Shown: in pieces, positions 34,581-47,339 of the stretch
Layout: every line of letters begins with the position of its first letter
Position numbering within the stretch: the first letter of the stretch is position 1
Origin: Lumnitzera littorea
Lineage: Eukaryota; Streptophyta; Magnoliopsida; Myrtales; Combretaceae
Direction: 5' to 3'
Assembly: GCA_024138015.1 (NCBI GenBank)
Contig: JAMXBB010000002.1
Coordinates: forward strand, 15,237,330 to 15,301,329
Length of the DNA stretch: 64,000 nt
Program-made: the position numbers and the translations under genes
The notes under the pieces: generated by a model
Told to the model about the DNA's origin: nothing
Database searches by the model: none
Seen by the model: the letters and a program-made list of their open reading frames with translations, nothing else

Positions 34581-36113
34581 TATAGTTCAAGCCCATCGGT
34601 TAAGATGGGTCAAGAGTCTTGAACCGTTTGCACTCACATAAACCGACAAGTTTTTAGCTGATTTAAGTCTACCACAAGTGGACTGATTTTAGTTAAATGG
34701 ACCGACAGATCGATTCTATATCAATTTACAATTCAAAATCGGTTCTTTATTAGGTTTAGATGAAACAAAATTTTAAGTTGACTAACAATAGAAAAAAAAA
34801 AATAAAAATTATATGGCATCATCCTTCTAGAATAAAGATCGATGCTTTGTCAAAAATTGTTATAAGGTTAAATCTCTATCTTTCTATATATATATATCTC
34901 ATACTAGGCTCATTGCTGTATTAACAATCGATAATCCAATATATTGCCAAAAAATGTTCCATATGTTCCATTGGAGGTTTCATTCCATTCAATCTATAAA
35001 ACTTTAGTTTTGCCATATGAACACCACGCATATCCATAACGAAGGTGGAAGTGATGCCTCTGGACAAATCATTTCATCCCACTTTCTTATATTCCACTAT
35101 AGACGACCAACACTCAATCCATAACCTTTCTATCCAAAATAGTCGCTAGCTCTGGTTAAATGGAGTTATTTTGTTTATCCTAACCATAAAAGGCTAGACA
35201 AAGCTATTTTGCTTACTAATCCTATACAGGTAGACAATTGAGCAAAATAGAGTGACCATTCGGCTGAGCAAGTGTTGCCTCTAATTAGGTATTGTAGTTT
35301 ATTCTTCCAATATTTTCTTAAAAAAAATTAATTAAGTTTTCAATACTTATCTTGAATTATATTTTTCGATTTGGTTTTCCTAGCAAACCTAAGGTTTACG
35401 ATATGTTTTAAGATCAAAGCCTAGGCCAAGAAAAAGGTTTAGAAGGCCAAGTGAAACTGAAGTTGACTTAAAAGATTGGTGGTTTGCCATTATATGCTAC
35501 AATAAATTACTAAGCAACAAAGAACAACTACATGCCACGATGACTTACAACCTATTCAATATACAACTGTATAGGCAAGGTAGTCAACCATCAAGGCGAT
35601 GAAGCCCTAGATATGGTTTTGTCTCTTTGAAGTCGTTCAACAAAATTAGAATAACTAGGCACGGTTTTAGTTTATTTTTTCATTTTTTTTCTTCCAAGAT
35701 TTCGCCTAAGTGAGGGTTAGGATTTCAATTTATGATCCTATAAGGTTTACTTTACGCATTTTTAGGGCTTGAAATGTTAACCAATATAGTTTTAGATTTT
35801 TTTTATTTTTTTTTTTTTAGATTTTACGTTCATATAAGCATGTCTATTTTCTACTTCACTAAAATGAAAATTTTTGGGATGTTTCACAATATTTGAGACT
35901 TGACCTTTGTTTATCCTGGTCGACTATCCAAGTTGGAAAACGCCTTACCTTACAAACATCCATTAACTTTCTGTGACCGATACAAAATCCATTTTTCCAA
36001 AGTAACTAAGATCCATTAAAGATCGAATTTTGCCATCAATAATTAGTATAGGATGTGTAGGACAATAATACATCGATATTTAAACAATATTAATAATTTT
36101 ATGATATTGTTTT
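34581..36113. other. Intergenic, no gene recognised
   Basis: AT-rich with mixed low-complexity runs (T-rich stretch at 35790-35819). No domain, RNA gene or paired repeat recognised. Confidence 0.5.
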
Positions 36114-36242
36114 ATGGTAGTGGAAGAGACCAAATTGCCGTACCGGGACGTGGAACCTTTAATGAATGGCTATAATGTGGACGGATCAGAGGACTTTTCA
36201 GATGTGAGGAATCAATATGGGCAGCTCAACATCACACGTTAG
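36114..36242 (+). CDS. Small open frame, 42 codons, unknown
   Basis: ATG at 36114 to TAG at 36240-36242. I do not recognise it. It begins MVVEETKLPYRDVEPLMNGY and ends LNITR. What makes it worth listing is composition: the whole 130 bases are clearly richer in G and C than the AT-rich DNA on both sides, with a coding-like mix of residues (acidic, few low-complexity words) and no internal stop. It has no visible introns, TATA box or polyadenylation site tied to it. It may be an exon of a lost gene, with a GT nowhere obvious at its end, or chance. Confidence 0.2.
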   Translation: MVVEETKLPYRDVEPLMNGYNVDGSEDFSDVRNQYGQLNITR

Positions 36243-36870
36243 CCCTCGCTGGTCTGTCTGCTTGTCTGATAAAGGAAGAACGAATAGATGATATCATTTT
36301 ATTACTGGCAAAAAGAATATTACTTTTTATATTATTTTTTTTATCAAAATTAGTTTCATAACGATCTTACTTCTAAGTTCTAATTATAATGAAGGAGCAT
36401 AAGTAATTAAAAAAACGATCATAAGTTTTTTTATAAAAAAGTTTTTACATAAAAAATAATTTCCATTTGGATTTTGGTCAATGCAAACATAATGTGTTTG
36501 ATTTTTAGAATTATAGCTTGCCGAATATTTTCATAGATAATCAAATTATCAAGAGAGATTCAAAATTTTGTGTTTAAATCGTTTTGATTTTCTCAAGAAC
36601 GCCGCATCTTGGTCACGTTTTCAGCTAAAGATCAACAAAATACAAAGTCGATCGAATAGAAGTCCTTATCCCATTACTCTATATAGTAATTATGGATTAA
36701 AAAATCTGAAACTAGAAACTGTCTTATAACTCTGTGAACCAATACCCATAAAATATATCTATTTTGCAGTATCTTATGGAAGCTATAAGCTATTTCTCAA
36801 TACCTTTTAAAAGTTTTTTATTATTAATTTTTTTTACCAAGAATACTTTTAGTTAAAATAATAACCGCTA
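36243..36870. other. Intergenic, no gene recognised
   Basis: AT-rich; nothing supported on either strand. Confidence 0.5.
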
Positions 36871-37640
36871 ATACTAGCTTTTAGATTCGATCCAATGAGC
36901 CAAAGCATAAGACCAAGACGACCTAAGTCTACCTCCATGACGAAGGAGGATCCCGTAACAACTTAGTCCCCACAACCAAATGGCAAACTTTACCTTGACT
37001 AGACAACCCCAAGCTCGAGCAAAACCAAAGGCTCGCCAACCCCTATCCTGGACGAACGACCCAAACCCCAACCAAGCTTAGATGCAACAAACCAGAGGCC
37101 ACCTCAACCACAAATCCCTTATCCATCTATATAACACTTAAATCAAATTTAATATGACGTGACAACTAATGACTCATCCCATGCTAATCAGTACGACCTA
37201 AGCATATAAGATCGTATGATAGTGAAAAACAATGAAATAAAGTCAAAGCCCAAGGGTAATTATTTTCCCTATTGATATCAAAAGGCCTTGTCAACTCTCC
37301 TAAATCCCGGAGCCTCACTTCCCATCTTGACCAAAGGCATAAAAGCACATCCTACAAAAACCTCTTTTGCATCCCTCAAAGGGTAAGTTTTGAATCTAAG
37401 TTTAAAAACAAAGACAACCATACAACTATGGACCCATCGCATTCTCTATTGAGCTCGAATTCTTCGCCCCTTTTATTTAACTTGAATATTAGAGTAGCAA
37501 AGCCAGACAATCTTCTCATATAGTGACTCACTCTTTATTTATTTTGTAGGATACTCCTTGAAGACTTGAACCTCCAAGACCAAGCCCATAATGTGTCAAG
37601 AGGCCAAAAAACTCTACTAATAGAAGATTTAAGGTAACAA
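36871..37640 (+). repeat. LTR-like GC-richer fragment
   Basis: A block of raised GC with sharp change to AT-rich DNA on both sides. It has a TATA-like ctatataacac (37127-37137) and, 400 bases on, ttattttgtaggatactcc (37535-37555), an arrangement seen in LTRs of plant gypsy elements. Open frames on both strands (36874-37071 minus, 37272-37523 plus) have no domain. No partner LTR or internal region is present, so this would be a solo or truncated LTR. The class is not established. Confidence 0.3.
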
Positions 37641-38991
37641 TAATAGTTATTATGTTCAAAATAATAAATTAGTATCACTTTTGAAGAAAATAGTGGAAAA
37701 TTTACTCATGTTGGGGTGTAAAATAATTACATATAAAATTGTTAAAGAATGTAGCATACTTATAATACAAGTGTCACAAAAATATAAAATAATCATTTAA
37801 TTAGATATTAAAATATCATTATTTTATTTTTATAAAAATTTTCTATTAAGTCATAATAGAATAAACACAAAGAACTAATTAGATAACTATCTAATAAATT
37901 TAAAAATGAAGAGATATTAGATAACAATCTAATAAATAATTTATCCCTAATTTAGAAGAAAGAACTAATTTAGTAAAACTAAATATTACATTAAAACTAT
38001 CCATTGACTCATAAATAATATTGAATTTCAACAAATACAAAGTAACAAAAAAAAAAAAAAGAAAAAAAACACACAACAAACATGAATATCAATACCACCT
38101 TGAATTGAATATTTGAGATAGATCTGGCTATCTGATTGACTACTGATATAAATTCAATTATATATTCAGCTAACTTAATTAAATTTATGTTTTGACTATT
38201 CAATTGAATTATATTCATTAGTAATATTGTGTAGATTGAGTTTACAATATCCTGTGTCTATTGAGAAATCATTGAAAACCTATATTGTATAAATTTGCAT
38301 AGATTATATTTAGATTCTAGAGCGGAAATAAAGTCAACCCTTATCCTAGCTAGTAATTATTTGTTTCAAGAGTTTGAAATAATGAAGTTCAAAAGTCAAC
38401 TATTAAACCTACCAACCATACAAATACAAATTGATTTTGTGATCATAAAGGTTCCAATAAACCCCTATAATTATTTGGGCGGGCAAAAAACCAACCAAAA
38501 GAAAAGTTTGGACTATTTTCATTTGGTTTGCAAAATTTTCACAATTCGTATCGAACTAATGATATGGTTAGTTTAGAAACTAAATTTAACCAAACCAAAA
38601 AAACCAAACAAAATGTTTTAGAAAACAAAGTAATATTTTACATGCAATTGAAAAAAATTATTTTATGCTAACAAGAATTATATATATTTGACTTTGAAAT
38701 GGCGAGTTATTATAATATATAAAGTAAACATAAGAGCTCAATATTGGCGCAACTATTTCCATTTGGTTTTCTAATTCTAGCCTGTTCGTAAACGGCATCT
38801 CTTTGTCCAACATGACAATGCATAAATTATAATATTCAAGTTTAATTGGATCAACAATTTACGTGCAAGTATAAATACTAAACAATTTATTTATTAAATC
38901 TTGTTAATCAACTGAGAGGATACCAGTTACTCACTTGTTGATCCTTTATATAGCAATTTCTCCTAGCAAATCACAATTAATTTCGAGTACA
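37641..38991. other. Intergenic, no gene recognised
   Basis: AT-rich. It contains an A-rich run (38047-38070). Open frames at 38009-38218 (-) and 38295-38576 (+) show no known domain. Confidence 0.5.
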
Positions 38992-39000
38992 AAGATTTAA

Positions 39001-39354
39001 GGAGAAAATGTAAATAATCCCCTTAAACTTTGATTTAAGTGTGAATCAATCTTTAAACTTTTAAAATATGGTTTTTAACCTTTTAAATTTTGATAAATTG
39101 ATAAGTAACCCCATAAATTAAGAATAATTTTCTTATACTTTGATTTTAGTATGTACACTCCTTTAAACTTATTAAAGTGTACTTTAAGATCCGATAAACT
39201 TTACTTATAGTGTGATTTATTTTAACTAAAAAAGGAAATGTCCATCATATTATTATTTTATCAAAATTTAGAGGATTAAAAATCATATTTTAGAAGTTTA
39301 AAAGATAAATCGACATCTAAATCAAAATTTAAAAAAGTTATTTATGATTTTCCC
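39001..39354. mobile_element. Mutator-type MITE with perfect 9-bp target duplication
   Basis: The left arm (39001-~39100) begins GGAGAAAATGTAAATAA, and the reverse complement of the right arm (~39250-39354) begins GGGAAAATCATAAATAA. Along about 95 bases both run through the same words: AAACTTTGATTTA, CTTTTAAACTT, AAAATATG, TTTTTAA and AAATTTTGATAAA. Directly outside both ends lies aagatttaa (38992-39000 and 39355-39363), an exact 9-base duplication as Mutator elements make. The termini GGGAAAAT fit Mutator-like TIRs. No coding capacity. A partial extra copy of the arm lies inside at about 39133-39190. Confidence 0.9.
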
Positions 39355-39363
39355 AAGATTTAA

Positions 39364-40019
39364 ACTAATTTCAATTATGGGTGCAATAAATCTCAATCAC
39401 ATTTGTTTTTAAATGGGTTTACCTTTCTTAAGGTTTGATCAATCTAAGTCTTTATAGACACCTTTTGTTCTCTAACCTATCTATATTTATCTATTGTAGC
39501 TTGGGAGGACTTGCCTTGTCATTTCCATTAATTAATCTTAGGACTTGATTTCTTTCTTCTTTCTTTTTTTTTCTTTTTTCTTTTTTTTTTTACTTTGTCA
39601 ACTCATTTAACTATATACATAACTTACTGTACATTTTCAATAAATAAGATGTCTTATGAATGTAAATAATAATTATAAAATGTCTCATAAATATAACAAA
39701 TGGTGCATGATGCCTTTCCCCTCCATCCAAAATGGTTAGTCATTTTAGTGGGTAGCTAAACACTTATCAAGAAATTTGATTTCATACTACAATGAATTTA
39801 GTTGTTATTTTTAATGTATTGCATATGATACTTTATTATAAGTCTAATAAATAAAATCTCACATATCATTTATCATACTTGTAAATAAAATTAACTTATT
39901 TTATAGAAAATCGTAATGTAACCTAATAAAGTGAATGTCCGATCCTTGTAATATATCTTATACTAGGATCAAGCCTTTGCTCACCTCTGATACAAACCAT
40001 CCTGGTCCATCGAGTCCAG
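39364..40019. other. Intergenic, pyrimidine-rich tract
   Basis: A T/C-rich run of about 45 bases at 39548-39592, otherwise plain AT-rich sequence. No gene recognised. Confidence 0.5.
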
Positions 40020-42228
40020 AAGCCTATTTGGGCAGTTCAACCACCACATACTTTCGCTCCGCATCCTTAAGCCTTGCTACCTGCACAACAGAGTAGTATA
40101 GGGGCTTGTTAACCTTAGTGAACTTTTTCAAGTACCTCTTACTAGAAATCTCTACCTCCAGCGAGTACTTCTCATACCAATTTAATACCTCTTGAAAGCC
40201 CTTTACCTCCCTCAGGGCAGCATTGGACTTGTTCAATTGAAGCAGCACCTGGTCGTCGTATTACAAATCGAAAATAGAGCCCATCGTTAATATAATTGGC
40301 AAATAAAAAGCATGACAACACAGGAGCAATGAAAACTTACTTGCCACATCAATGTGCTCAAGTGGCCTACTATCTGTATGGGGTCATCCTTACCCTTCTA
40401 GGAGAGCCCTTCGAGGATAGCTTAGTTGCCATGGGTGTAAAACCCCATCAAAGCTTGGTAGCTAAGTGTCCAGTGTTGTAACGTCAAATCATTGGTATGG
40501 ACCTCTCACTTCGGCCTGAGGAGCTTCTTCTAGACTCTCTTCATCTCCAACTTGAGAGCTCCTCTTAATAGCTTGTTGTCTCGAGAAGTGTATGGCATTT
40601 CTTGGAATAAGTCTAGCCCTATCCCTTTCAGCCTAAAGTTGTTAAAGACTTCAAAGCATACGTCCCTTATGTCATCAACATTCTGATAGGGATGAGCCAT
40701 CGGCCACTCATTCCACTTCCCCTTGTTCAATAGCGCCCTCGTTAGGGGCCTTTACTTCTTTGCTCCAGGACTAAGCTCCCTGACCGAGAGCTTTACGCTT
40801 TTGACTAATAGCTTGAGGAAAGGTAGTTACTTGCTTAATCTATTCCCCCCTCGCCCTCGGAAGGGAAAGCACCTATACATCGAACCCCTCTGTTTTGGTA
40901 CCTTCATCGCCCAAGACAAAGGGCTTAATAAAGGGGGCAAGGATAGGAGTAGGTAGAGCGACACCCAAGGGCTCTACATCCATTGGCTCATCCCGGATGC
41001 CGAAGGGAATCCCCTAAGGAATAAACCTCGGCTGTACCTTGCTAGTCTCGCTAAGCCTTGTCTTTGGCCTTATTACCTTTGCCTTTGGTAGTTCTGCCTT
41101 GGTTCACGCCTGGCGCCTGCTCATCAGGTCGTCTATAAATGGAATAGGCATCCTTAAAGCCAAATTTTTGCTAGTTAGAAACCCGATCAAAGTTTAGAAA
41201 AGGAAAACAAGAATGAACCAAAAGAAACCACCATTACCATTCGTGAATCACCGTTGTAACCAGCACAACTAAGAAGGTCCTCCCATCCTACAGGCGTTGG
41301 ACGAAGCAACTCGACACTAGTACAACAGACGTAGGCACATAAAAACGAACTTATACCTTTAGCCCACTTCTCTACCACAACTTTCTTCATGCTAAGGAAG
41401 AGCTCGAAGATCGAGCGTAGAAAGTAACTCTCTACGGTCTCTGTAGTGTTAATCTCCTAGCCATCTTTCAGCGTCATGAAGGCTAGGATCTCTTAGGCGA
41501 CCTCGATGTCACTAAGACTAAGCCTCTTCTTACCTCCGGTACGGACCATCCCAGTCTACCAGGTCTAAAAGTCTACCTCCTCGAGCAATTCAACCACCAT
41601 ATACCCATCTTTCCAGCCTTTGACCAAGTCTACAAGGCCATATAACAGCTTCTTTCCCAGGCACGGCTGGAGGTAAGTCCACCCCCCTAATGCTCTTCCA
41701 CATGTAGAAGTATTAAAAGAACTTAAGAGTAACCCTTATCACCAAGTATTCACAAAGTGCTTGAAAAACCTTCAATACCCTCCACCTATTGGGAGGGACC
41801 TACGACAGACTGCAATAATGGTAGTTAAAAAACTCCTTCTCAAAGCAACTGGGAGAGAGGTGCTGCCCAAACTCTAGATACTTCTTAAAGACTGCAAAGT
41901 GCCTCCCTAATAGCAGGGCCACTCGTTCGCCTATGTTCGGCAACTTAATCTGCCACCTAGGGATCACCTCTACAAGAAAGTTGTAGATGATCCAATTAGG
42001 GGCAAATTGCTTACTCCTACTCAGGGAATGTTCGCATATACATTTCTAGGGATGACATTGATAATTTTGGCCTTATCTAGTGCCTCTACAACCATCCTCG
42101 TAGGTTGTTGAGTTGTGCTAGTGACAAGACCTTGCCCTCTCATGCTTGAGGAGGATCACTCCTTGTAGACTCTAAACTAGACAAATGCAATGACGAAGAG
42201 GAACGAGTCTTACCTCTATTGGTTGACA
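40020..42228 (-). pseudogene. Gag-like protein of the 'putative gypsy type transposon' family, degenerate
   Basis: Read on the minus strand from an ATG near 42228 (MSTNRGKTRSSSSLHLSSLE). Around 41980-41760 it gives IIYNFLVEVIPRWQIKLPNI, RVALLLGRHFAVFKKYLEFG and then the W-R-V-L-K-V-F-Q-A-L region. A DIEVA...ILAFMTLKDG block (about 41520-41440) leads to LFLSMKKVVVEKWAKG (41410-41350). Further on, 40730-40530 and 40248-40024 stay open (EVLNWYEKYSLEVEISSKRY; KDAERKYVVVELPK). The layout fits PF04195-like proteins of non-autonomous plant LTR elements. Stops and frame breaks are frequent. There is no protease or RT. Function is unknown even in intact members. Confidence 0.65.
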
Positions 42229-42539
42229 TGATTGTAGTATTTGTTTAAGGAAAAAAAAAATGCTTTGAGAAAGTTTGAACGATTTCAAAGAAAGTTTGGA
42301 GTCTGATAATGGCAGAACAAAGAGATTACAGAAAAAGTGGTCTCTCATTATGATACGTAATCTACGCAATGGTTTCGTATGCTAATGGGGTTCAAATGGG
42401 AACAAGGAACGGGAAATGAAAATGGGGTTTTAACTGTGAATGTGTATGGATATCATACACTAAGGCATAAACACAATCAAGGGTTAAGCTTGAAATAGGG
42501 TTCGATACAATTCATAAATATTAAATGTCACTTGAGTTT

Positions 42540-43500
42540 CAAATGAGAGGTTAGAGGCGACTCATTAACTCGCTCAAATAAAGGAATCACCACAATCTTA
42601 AAAGAAAAACTGATAAGAACACGAGAAATAAAAGGAGTACGGCACACTAAAAAATCCGAAACGCCAGCTCAAAGGGCTCAAGAATGTCCTTACTTCCAGA
42701 AGGAATGTTCAAGTGTAAATTCACTGTATGAATATTCTTCACTATTTATCTCCCTTGATAATTATAAATATTGCTATTTATAGCAAGTTCTAAAGCCCTA
42801 GTGGAAAAACTGTAAATAATATATAAAGCCTTAAATCCTAGAGAATAGCCCATAATCAAAATAAGGAAAATATTTACAAAGTATATAAAACTTTACATTT
42901 AATGAAGTGGTTAGCATGCAGTCATTTGAGCTGTCTGTGGACCCGAGTGGGGGTCGGTTGGGAGTTAGGTGTCCAAGCAGGGGTAAGATGTTTGGAAGTT
43001 TTATTATACTTGGCCGAGCTCATAGTGAGGTTGGCCTACAGTTGCTATACTTGTGGATTGCTTAGCGCGAACTCTCTTATATCGTGCCAAGTTATTCTTT
43101 AGCTTTGAGTACTTAGCCATGTGGTTTCTCGACTTTTTGGCAGACAACAGACTTGAGGCCGAGTAGCTCATTTTCTTCCCATTGGTCTTCCGGTATTAGA
43201 TCAGCCTTGGCAAAAGCTATTTGGCATTAGCTTTAAACAATTTGGCTTCGAGTTAAGACAAGTTAGCTTTAGCCTCAGCTTCAACTTTTGGCAGGTCGAC
43301 ATTAACTTGAGATAAGTCGGTCTCAACTTAAAGATTATCATAAATCGATTCCTATCATGTTGGGATCCTCTTATTTATAAGCAAACTGCTTAGGAAGTCG
43401 TACAAGCAGTTATAGGGATCAGTATAAACATGAATCCCTTAGAATGCTGCATAACAGACACGTGGAAAGCATTTTGATCGGATGGTCACCTTTGAAAGGC
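42540..43500 (-). repeat. Probable 5' LTR/leader of the minus-strand element
   Basis: The minus strand has a TATAAATA box at about 42776-42783, followed 60-120 bases later by a polyadenylation/leader-like stretch (GAGCCCTTTGAGCTGGCG, about 42664-42681), and then runs into the gag-like ATG at 42228. The right limit is uncertain; U3 may continue towards 44500. An open frame at 42902-43102 (+) is not supported as a gene. Confidence 0.4.
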
Positions 43501-44530
43501 AAAAGGTATGTAGTTGCATGCTAGTCTGCTATAGCACAACACCCGTTATGTCACATTTAATTCATAGAAGATAAGCAGGCAAAAATCATATTTTGAAAAA
43601 GTTCCTTCAATAAGAAGCTTCTTTAGAACCCATCCGACTTCTACCCAGTCGGCATGATAAATACATGACACAGTTGCGTCTACTCGATCCTCGTAGAGTA
43701 CTGTTTGGATAGATCTGTTTGTAACCTTGAAGCGCTTGCCCATTGTATTGCAAGGGTGTCCTAATTTGATACCCCAACCTAAGCATCACTTGGGCCTTCA
43801 GCACTTCGCATCGGAACTCCCAACTACTCCTGTTCATCTCGCTTCGGATGTGTTCAGCCCAAGTATCCACTACTTCGACTATCTTCTAGTCCGGACCCAT
43901 GCACCCACCATGTCAACCCCTTGGCGCTAAGACAGATTCCTTTGAGTTGGATCAGTCACCCTTAGCGCTAAGATAGATTTCTTGCCTTCACCTCGACAAT
44001 AAGATTGCGAAGGGGCAAGTATTGACAAGGCACTTTAAACATGAGTCCTTTAAGCCCGACCAAACCTAATGCGCCTCGTGGCCTAAGGCTCACCTCTAAG
44101 GCCCTAAGCCCTAAGCCTAAATAGACTAAGCTTAATAAGTCCTGCAATGACTAGAACAATTAAGAAAAGGGTGAAACAACCATGTACTGAATAAGTGGAA
44201 CACGTCGAGCATAACAATCCCTCTTTTTTATACTTGTGGAAGAAGATCTCTCCTGTCAATTGATCTCTAACCGCCAGCTCTACTCCATCTATAAATACCA
44301 AGTCAATATTTAATGGTAAGGCTCTCTACACTTTGCGTACTAAGCCTATGTATTACCCTCAAGCATTCTTACTCATAAGAGCCAACTGTTAACTTAAGCA
44401 TTAAAGTAGCCATGCTAAATAACCTTCTAGCGTCCCTTTGCTATGTACTATTTTGTAGGCCCATTGCGCGCAGAATCCGAATGACTACTGGCAAAAACTT
44501 TGAGATGATAGATGAAAAAAGGAAAAGGAA
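43501..44530. other. GC-richer repeat-like block, possibly LTR debris
   Basis: Contains a duplicated motif, ggcgctaagacagatt (43922-43937) and agcgctaagatagatt (43964-43979). A plus-strand ctataaatacc (44289-44299) is followed about 160 bases later by ttttgtaggcccattgcgcg (44450-44470). That looks like TATA plus U5 of a plus-strand LTR, but no partner is present. Overlapping open frames (43546-43930, 44104-44301) show no domains. Confidence 0.3.
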
Positions 44531-47339
44531 TTGACAATAAGGTTTAAAATCTATAAAAGAAAATGGAATCTTTGCTCGACTCTCAAACGATGGATGCAAT
44601 TAAAATGAGGCTAAATGGGTTCTTAAAACTCGAAGCCGTCCTAATTCCCTATTTGGTGTCTTGAAATTCATACTAAATCTTACAGGATACGCCTAGCAGG
44701 TTAATAAAAAGCCCGCAATCTATTCAAAATCCATTTGATTGACAAATTCATTTTACTAAAATACTATACAATTTATATTTTAATGATTCCTAAATTAAGC
44801 AAAAACCAAACATAGTTACTAAAACTTAGAGAACAAATGATACTACAGCCTTAAACTTATGACATTATTTATTGCATAGGTAATTTATAGTATTAATTAT
44901 TATCAAAATAAATAATATGTTTGATAATAAATGCGAGTTATACATCTGTAAATGTAAAATAAAATAATAAATATATAAAATAAATAGTAAGTTTAGATTT
45001 CTTATGGGATATTAACATTGTTTTAAAACACGATGAAAAACTATATAGTAGGGTTGTTGTAATAAGTCAATCACGTGCAACAGGCATGTCGATCAATTTA
45101 TGAGACATCTTCAGTTGATGACACATGGAGGAATGTCATTTAAAAGAGGTGTGAGAGGAAAAACGGGTGAACTTGATATCCTGAATGCACGCGTGTGATT
45201 GTAGATCGAACTTAGTGTTCTTGATCAAATTGCTTGTTTAGTTCTTAATAAATTGTCTGTTTGATCTTCTCTGAAGTGATTTCAGCATAGTTTTGGTGTT
45301 TATCTTAAATTTACTAATATTTTGAATGAATCAAATGAATAGAAAAACCTCCTATTTATAAAATTTAGAGATTAAATTTATCTATTGGATGGTTTTAAGA
45401 TGGATGGTCAAGATTAAGTTCCTTTGTTGAAGTTTATCCTCTCCTTTAGTCTTCATGAGTTTGGATATTGGATGAAGTATGCTTAAGGTTTATGGCACCT
45501 AAAGAAAACCTATTATTATTATAATTAAGCCTAAAGATCAACTAAATCTCTTCAAGACTTAATAAGACCAAATGAAGCCTAAGCCCTACACAGGTTTAGA
45601 ATTGCTATTTTTAAGCCTATTTTTGCTCGCGAGATAACCAACCAAGGCCAACAATGAAAATTTTGATTTAATAATTTTCGTTTTAAGCCTATCAAATTAG
45701 ATCTCCCTAAAACATCTCTAAATAAGATCGATTTCTCAAACTTTATCATTAATTTAAAATATTGGTCCATGACGTTAAATGAGGTTAAAGACCTAATTAT
45801 CAAAATGATTACTCTACAAAATCTATAAGATTTTAACATTTAATGGGAAACTCATGGTAATTTGTAAATGCCGCTCTCTTCAATCCCATTTCAAATTTCA
45901 ATATACAGTGTTCTTCGAGTAGCACGTTGGATTTTTGAAGAAAGTTTACGTACATCTACCAATAAGAAACATTCCCTAAAATATAAATAAATAAGTCCAG
46001 GACTTGTCATATATTGTCTTCGTTTCGTATTCCTTAGATCTTGAAATAAACGATGGGAAAAAAAAGGAAAGAAAAACTCTCAGATGGGAAGGCACGCATG
46101 TCAAAAACGGGAGTAAGTGTACAAACAAACGCATGAAAATGGAATTAAAACACACAAACTTTGATAAGACTTGGCAATTGGCATTGGAATCGTGTGCTTT
46201 CTATAGTCAGGCTGGCATTACCGTCAGCAAAAGTTAAAGCAAAGACTGGATAAAGTGATCTCCTCATTTCCCACGCTCCTCAATTATTTTTGTCCTGCCC
46301 TTTGAATGGATAGGTTCGACTTGGGTAAATAGTAGGGGGAATTTCCATTATCCGGACGATTTGATTCCCCCATACATTATTCGATCATTGAAATGATTCT
46401 AAAAGTTTTTCGATCAACAATGATTGAAATGAAGTGGGTTAACCAGCAACAGTCGGTAGTATATATACTAACCGTCTATTCACTTCGCTATAATAATAAA
46501 GTTGTAATAAAATGTCTATTACTAAAGAATGAAATAAGATAATAATAGCTTTCAAATACTTGTTACCTTGTTCATTTGATAGTAAGAATAAAATGTAAGT
46601 AACAAGTAAAATATCAAAATTATCCTTAATTTATAAGATGGGGAAAAAACCCTCCTATATTTGACTCAACAATGAAAATCCCAAATTGAAAATTGAACTT
46701 TAATTTGGAATTTACAAAATCGAACCATAACCCACAAAATGAAACATCCAAATTAAAACCGCTATCAAGATGAAGCCTTTGGTAAAGAGGATTTCCAGTG
46801 AGTTCATTGACAAACATGGACAATGAAGTCCATCTAGATGAGGCCTCGATGAAGAGAGAGAGAGAGGGGATAGGTTGACCAAGAAGATGACTATTGAGAG
46901 GAAGCCTTCGACAAACGAGATCTTAGGTGGGTTTAGTTGACGATTATATAGATGATGAAGCCTATCAAGATGAAGTAGATGGAATAGTGTTATGAAGAAG
47001 ATGGGTATTGAGACAAAGCTTGATGATGAGTCCTTTGTTGAAGATCTTCGATAAATTCAACGCCATCAATGAAAGTTGGTTGTTATTTTTCACTAGATTA
47101 GGATGGAATGGTGATGTAATATAAGTTAAGTTGAAGAAGATGATTGGTGTTACACTCTAAAGTGGTGCAGTCGCACTAATCCCATCATGTAACCAATTAG
47201 GATAGACCTCACAGCCGTTATTGTAAACTTAATTTACATAAAGCGTCAACGACTAACCCACTTTAAAGTAATAATTCGTAAAAAGAAACTAGTAAAATTA
47301 CATACGAAAGTTTAAAACATATATATAAGGGTTAAAAGT
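44531..47339. other. Intergenic, no gene recognised
   Basis: AT-rich with a purine-rich stretch (46780-47060, many gatgaag and gaagatg words) and a (GA)n run at 46853-46866. Open frames at 45579-45839 (-), 46004-46237 (+) and 46626-46823 (-) have no recognisable domain. Confidence 0.5.
46853..46866. repeat. (GA)n microsatellite
   Basis: Seven GA units inside a purine-rich, gatgaag-rich stretch. Confidence 0.8.
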
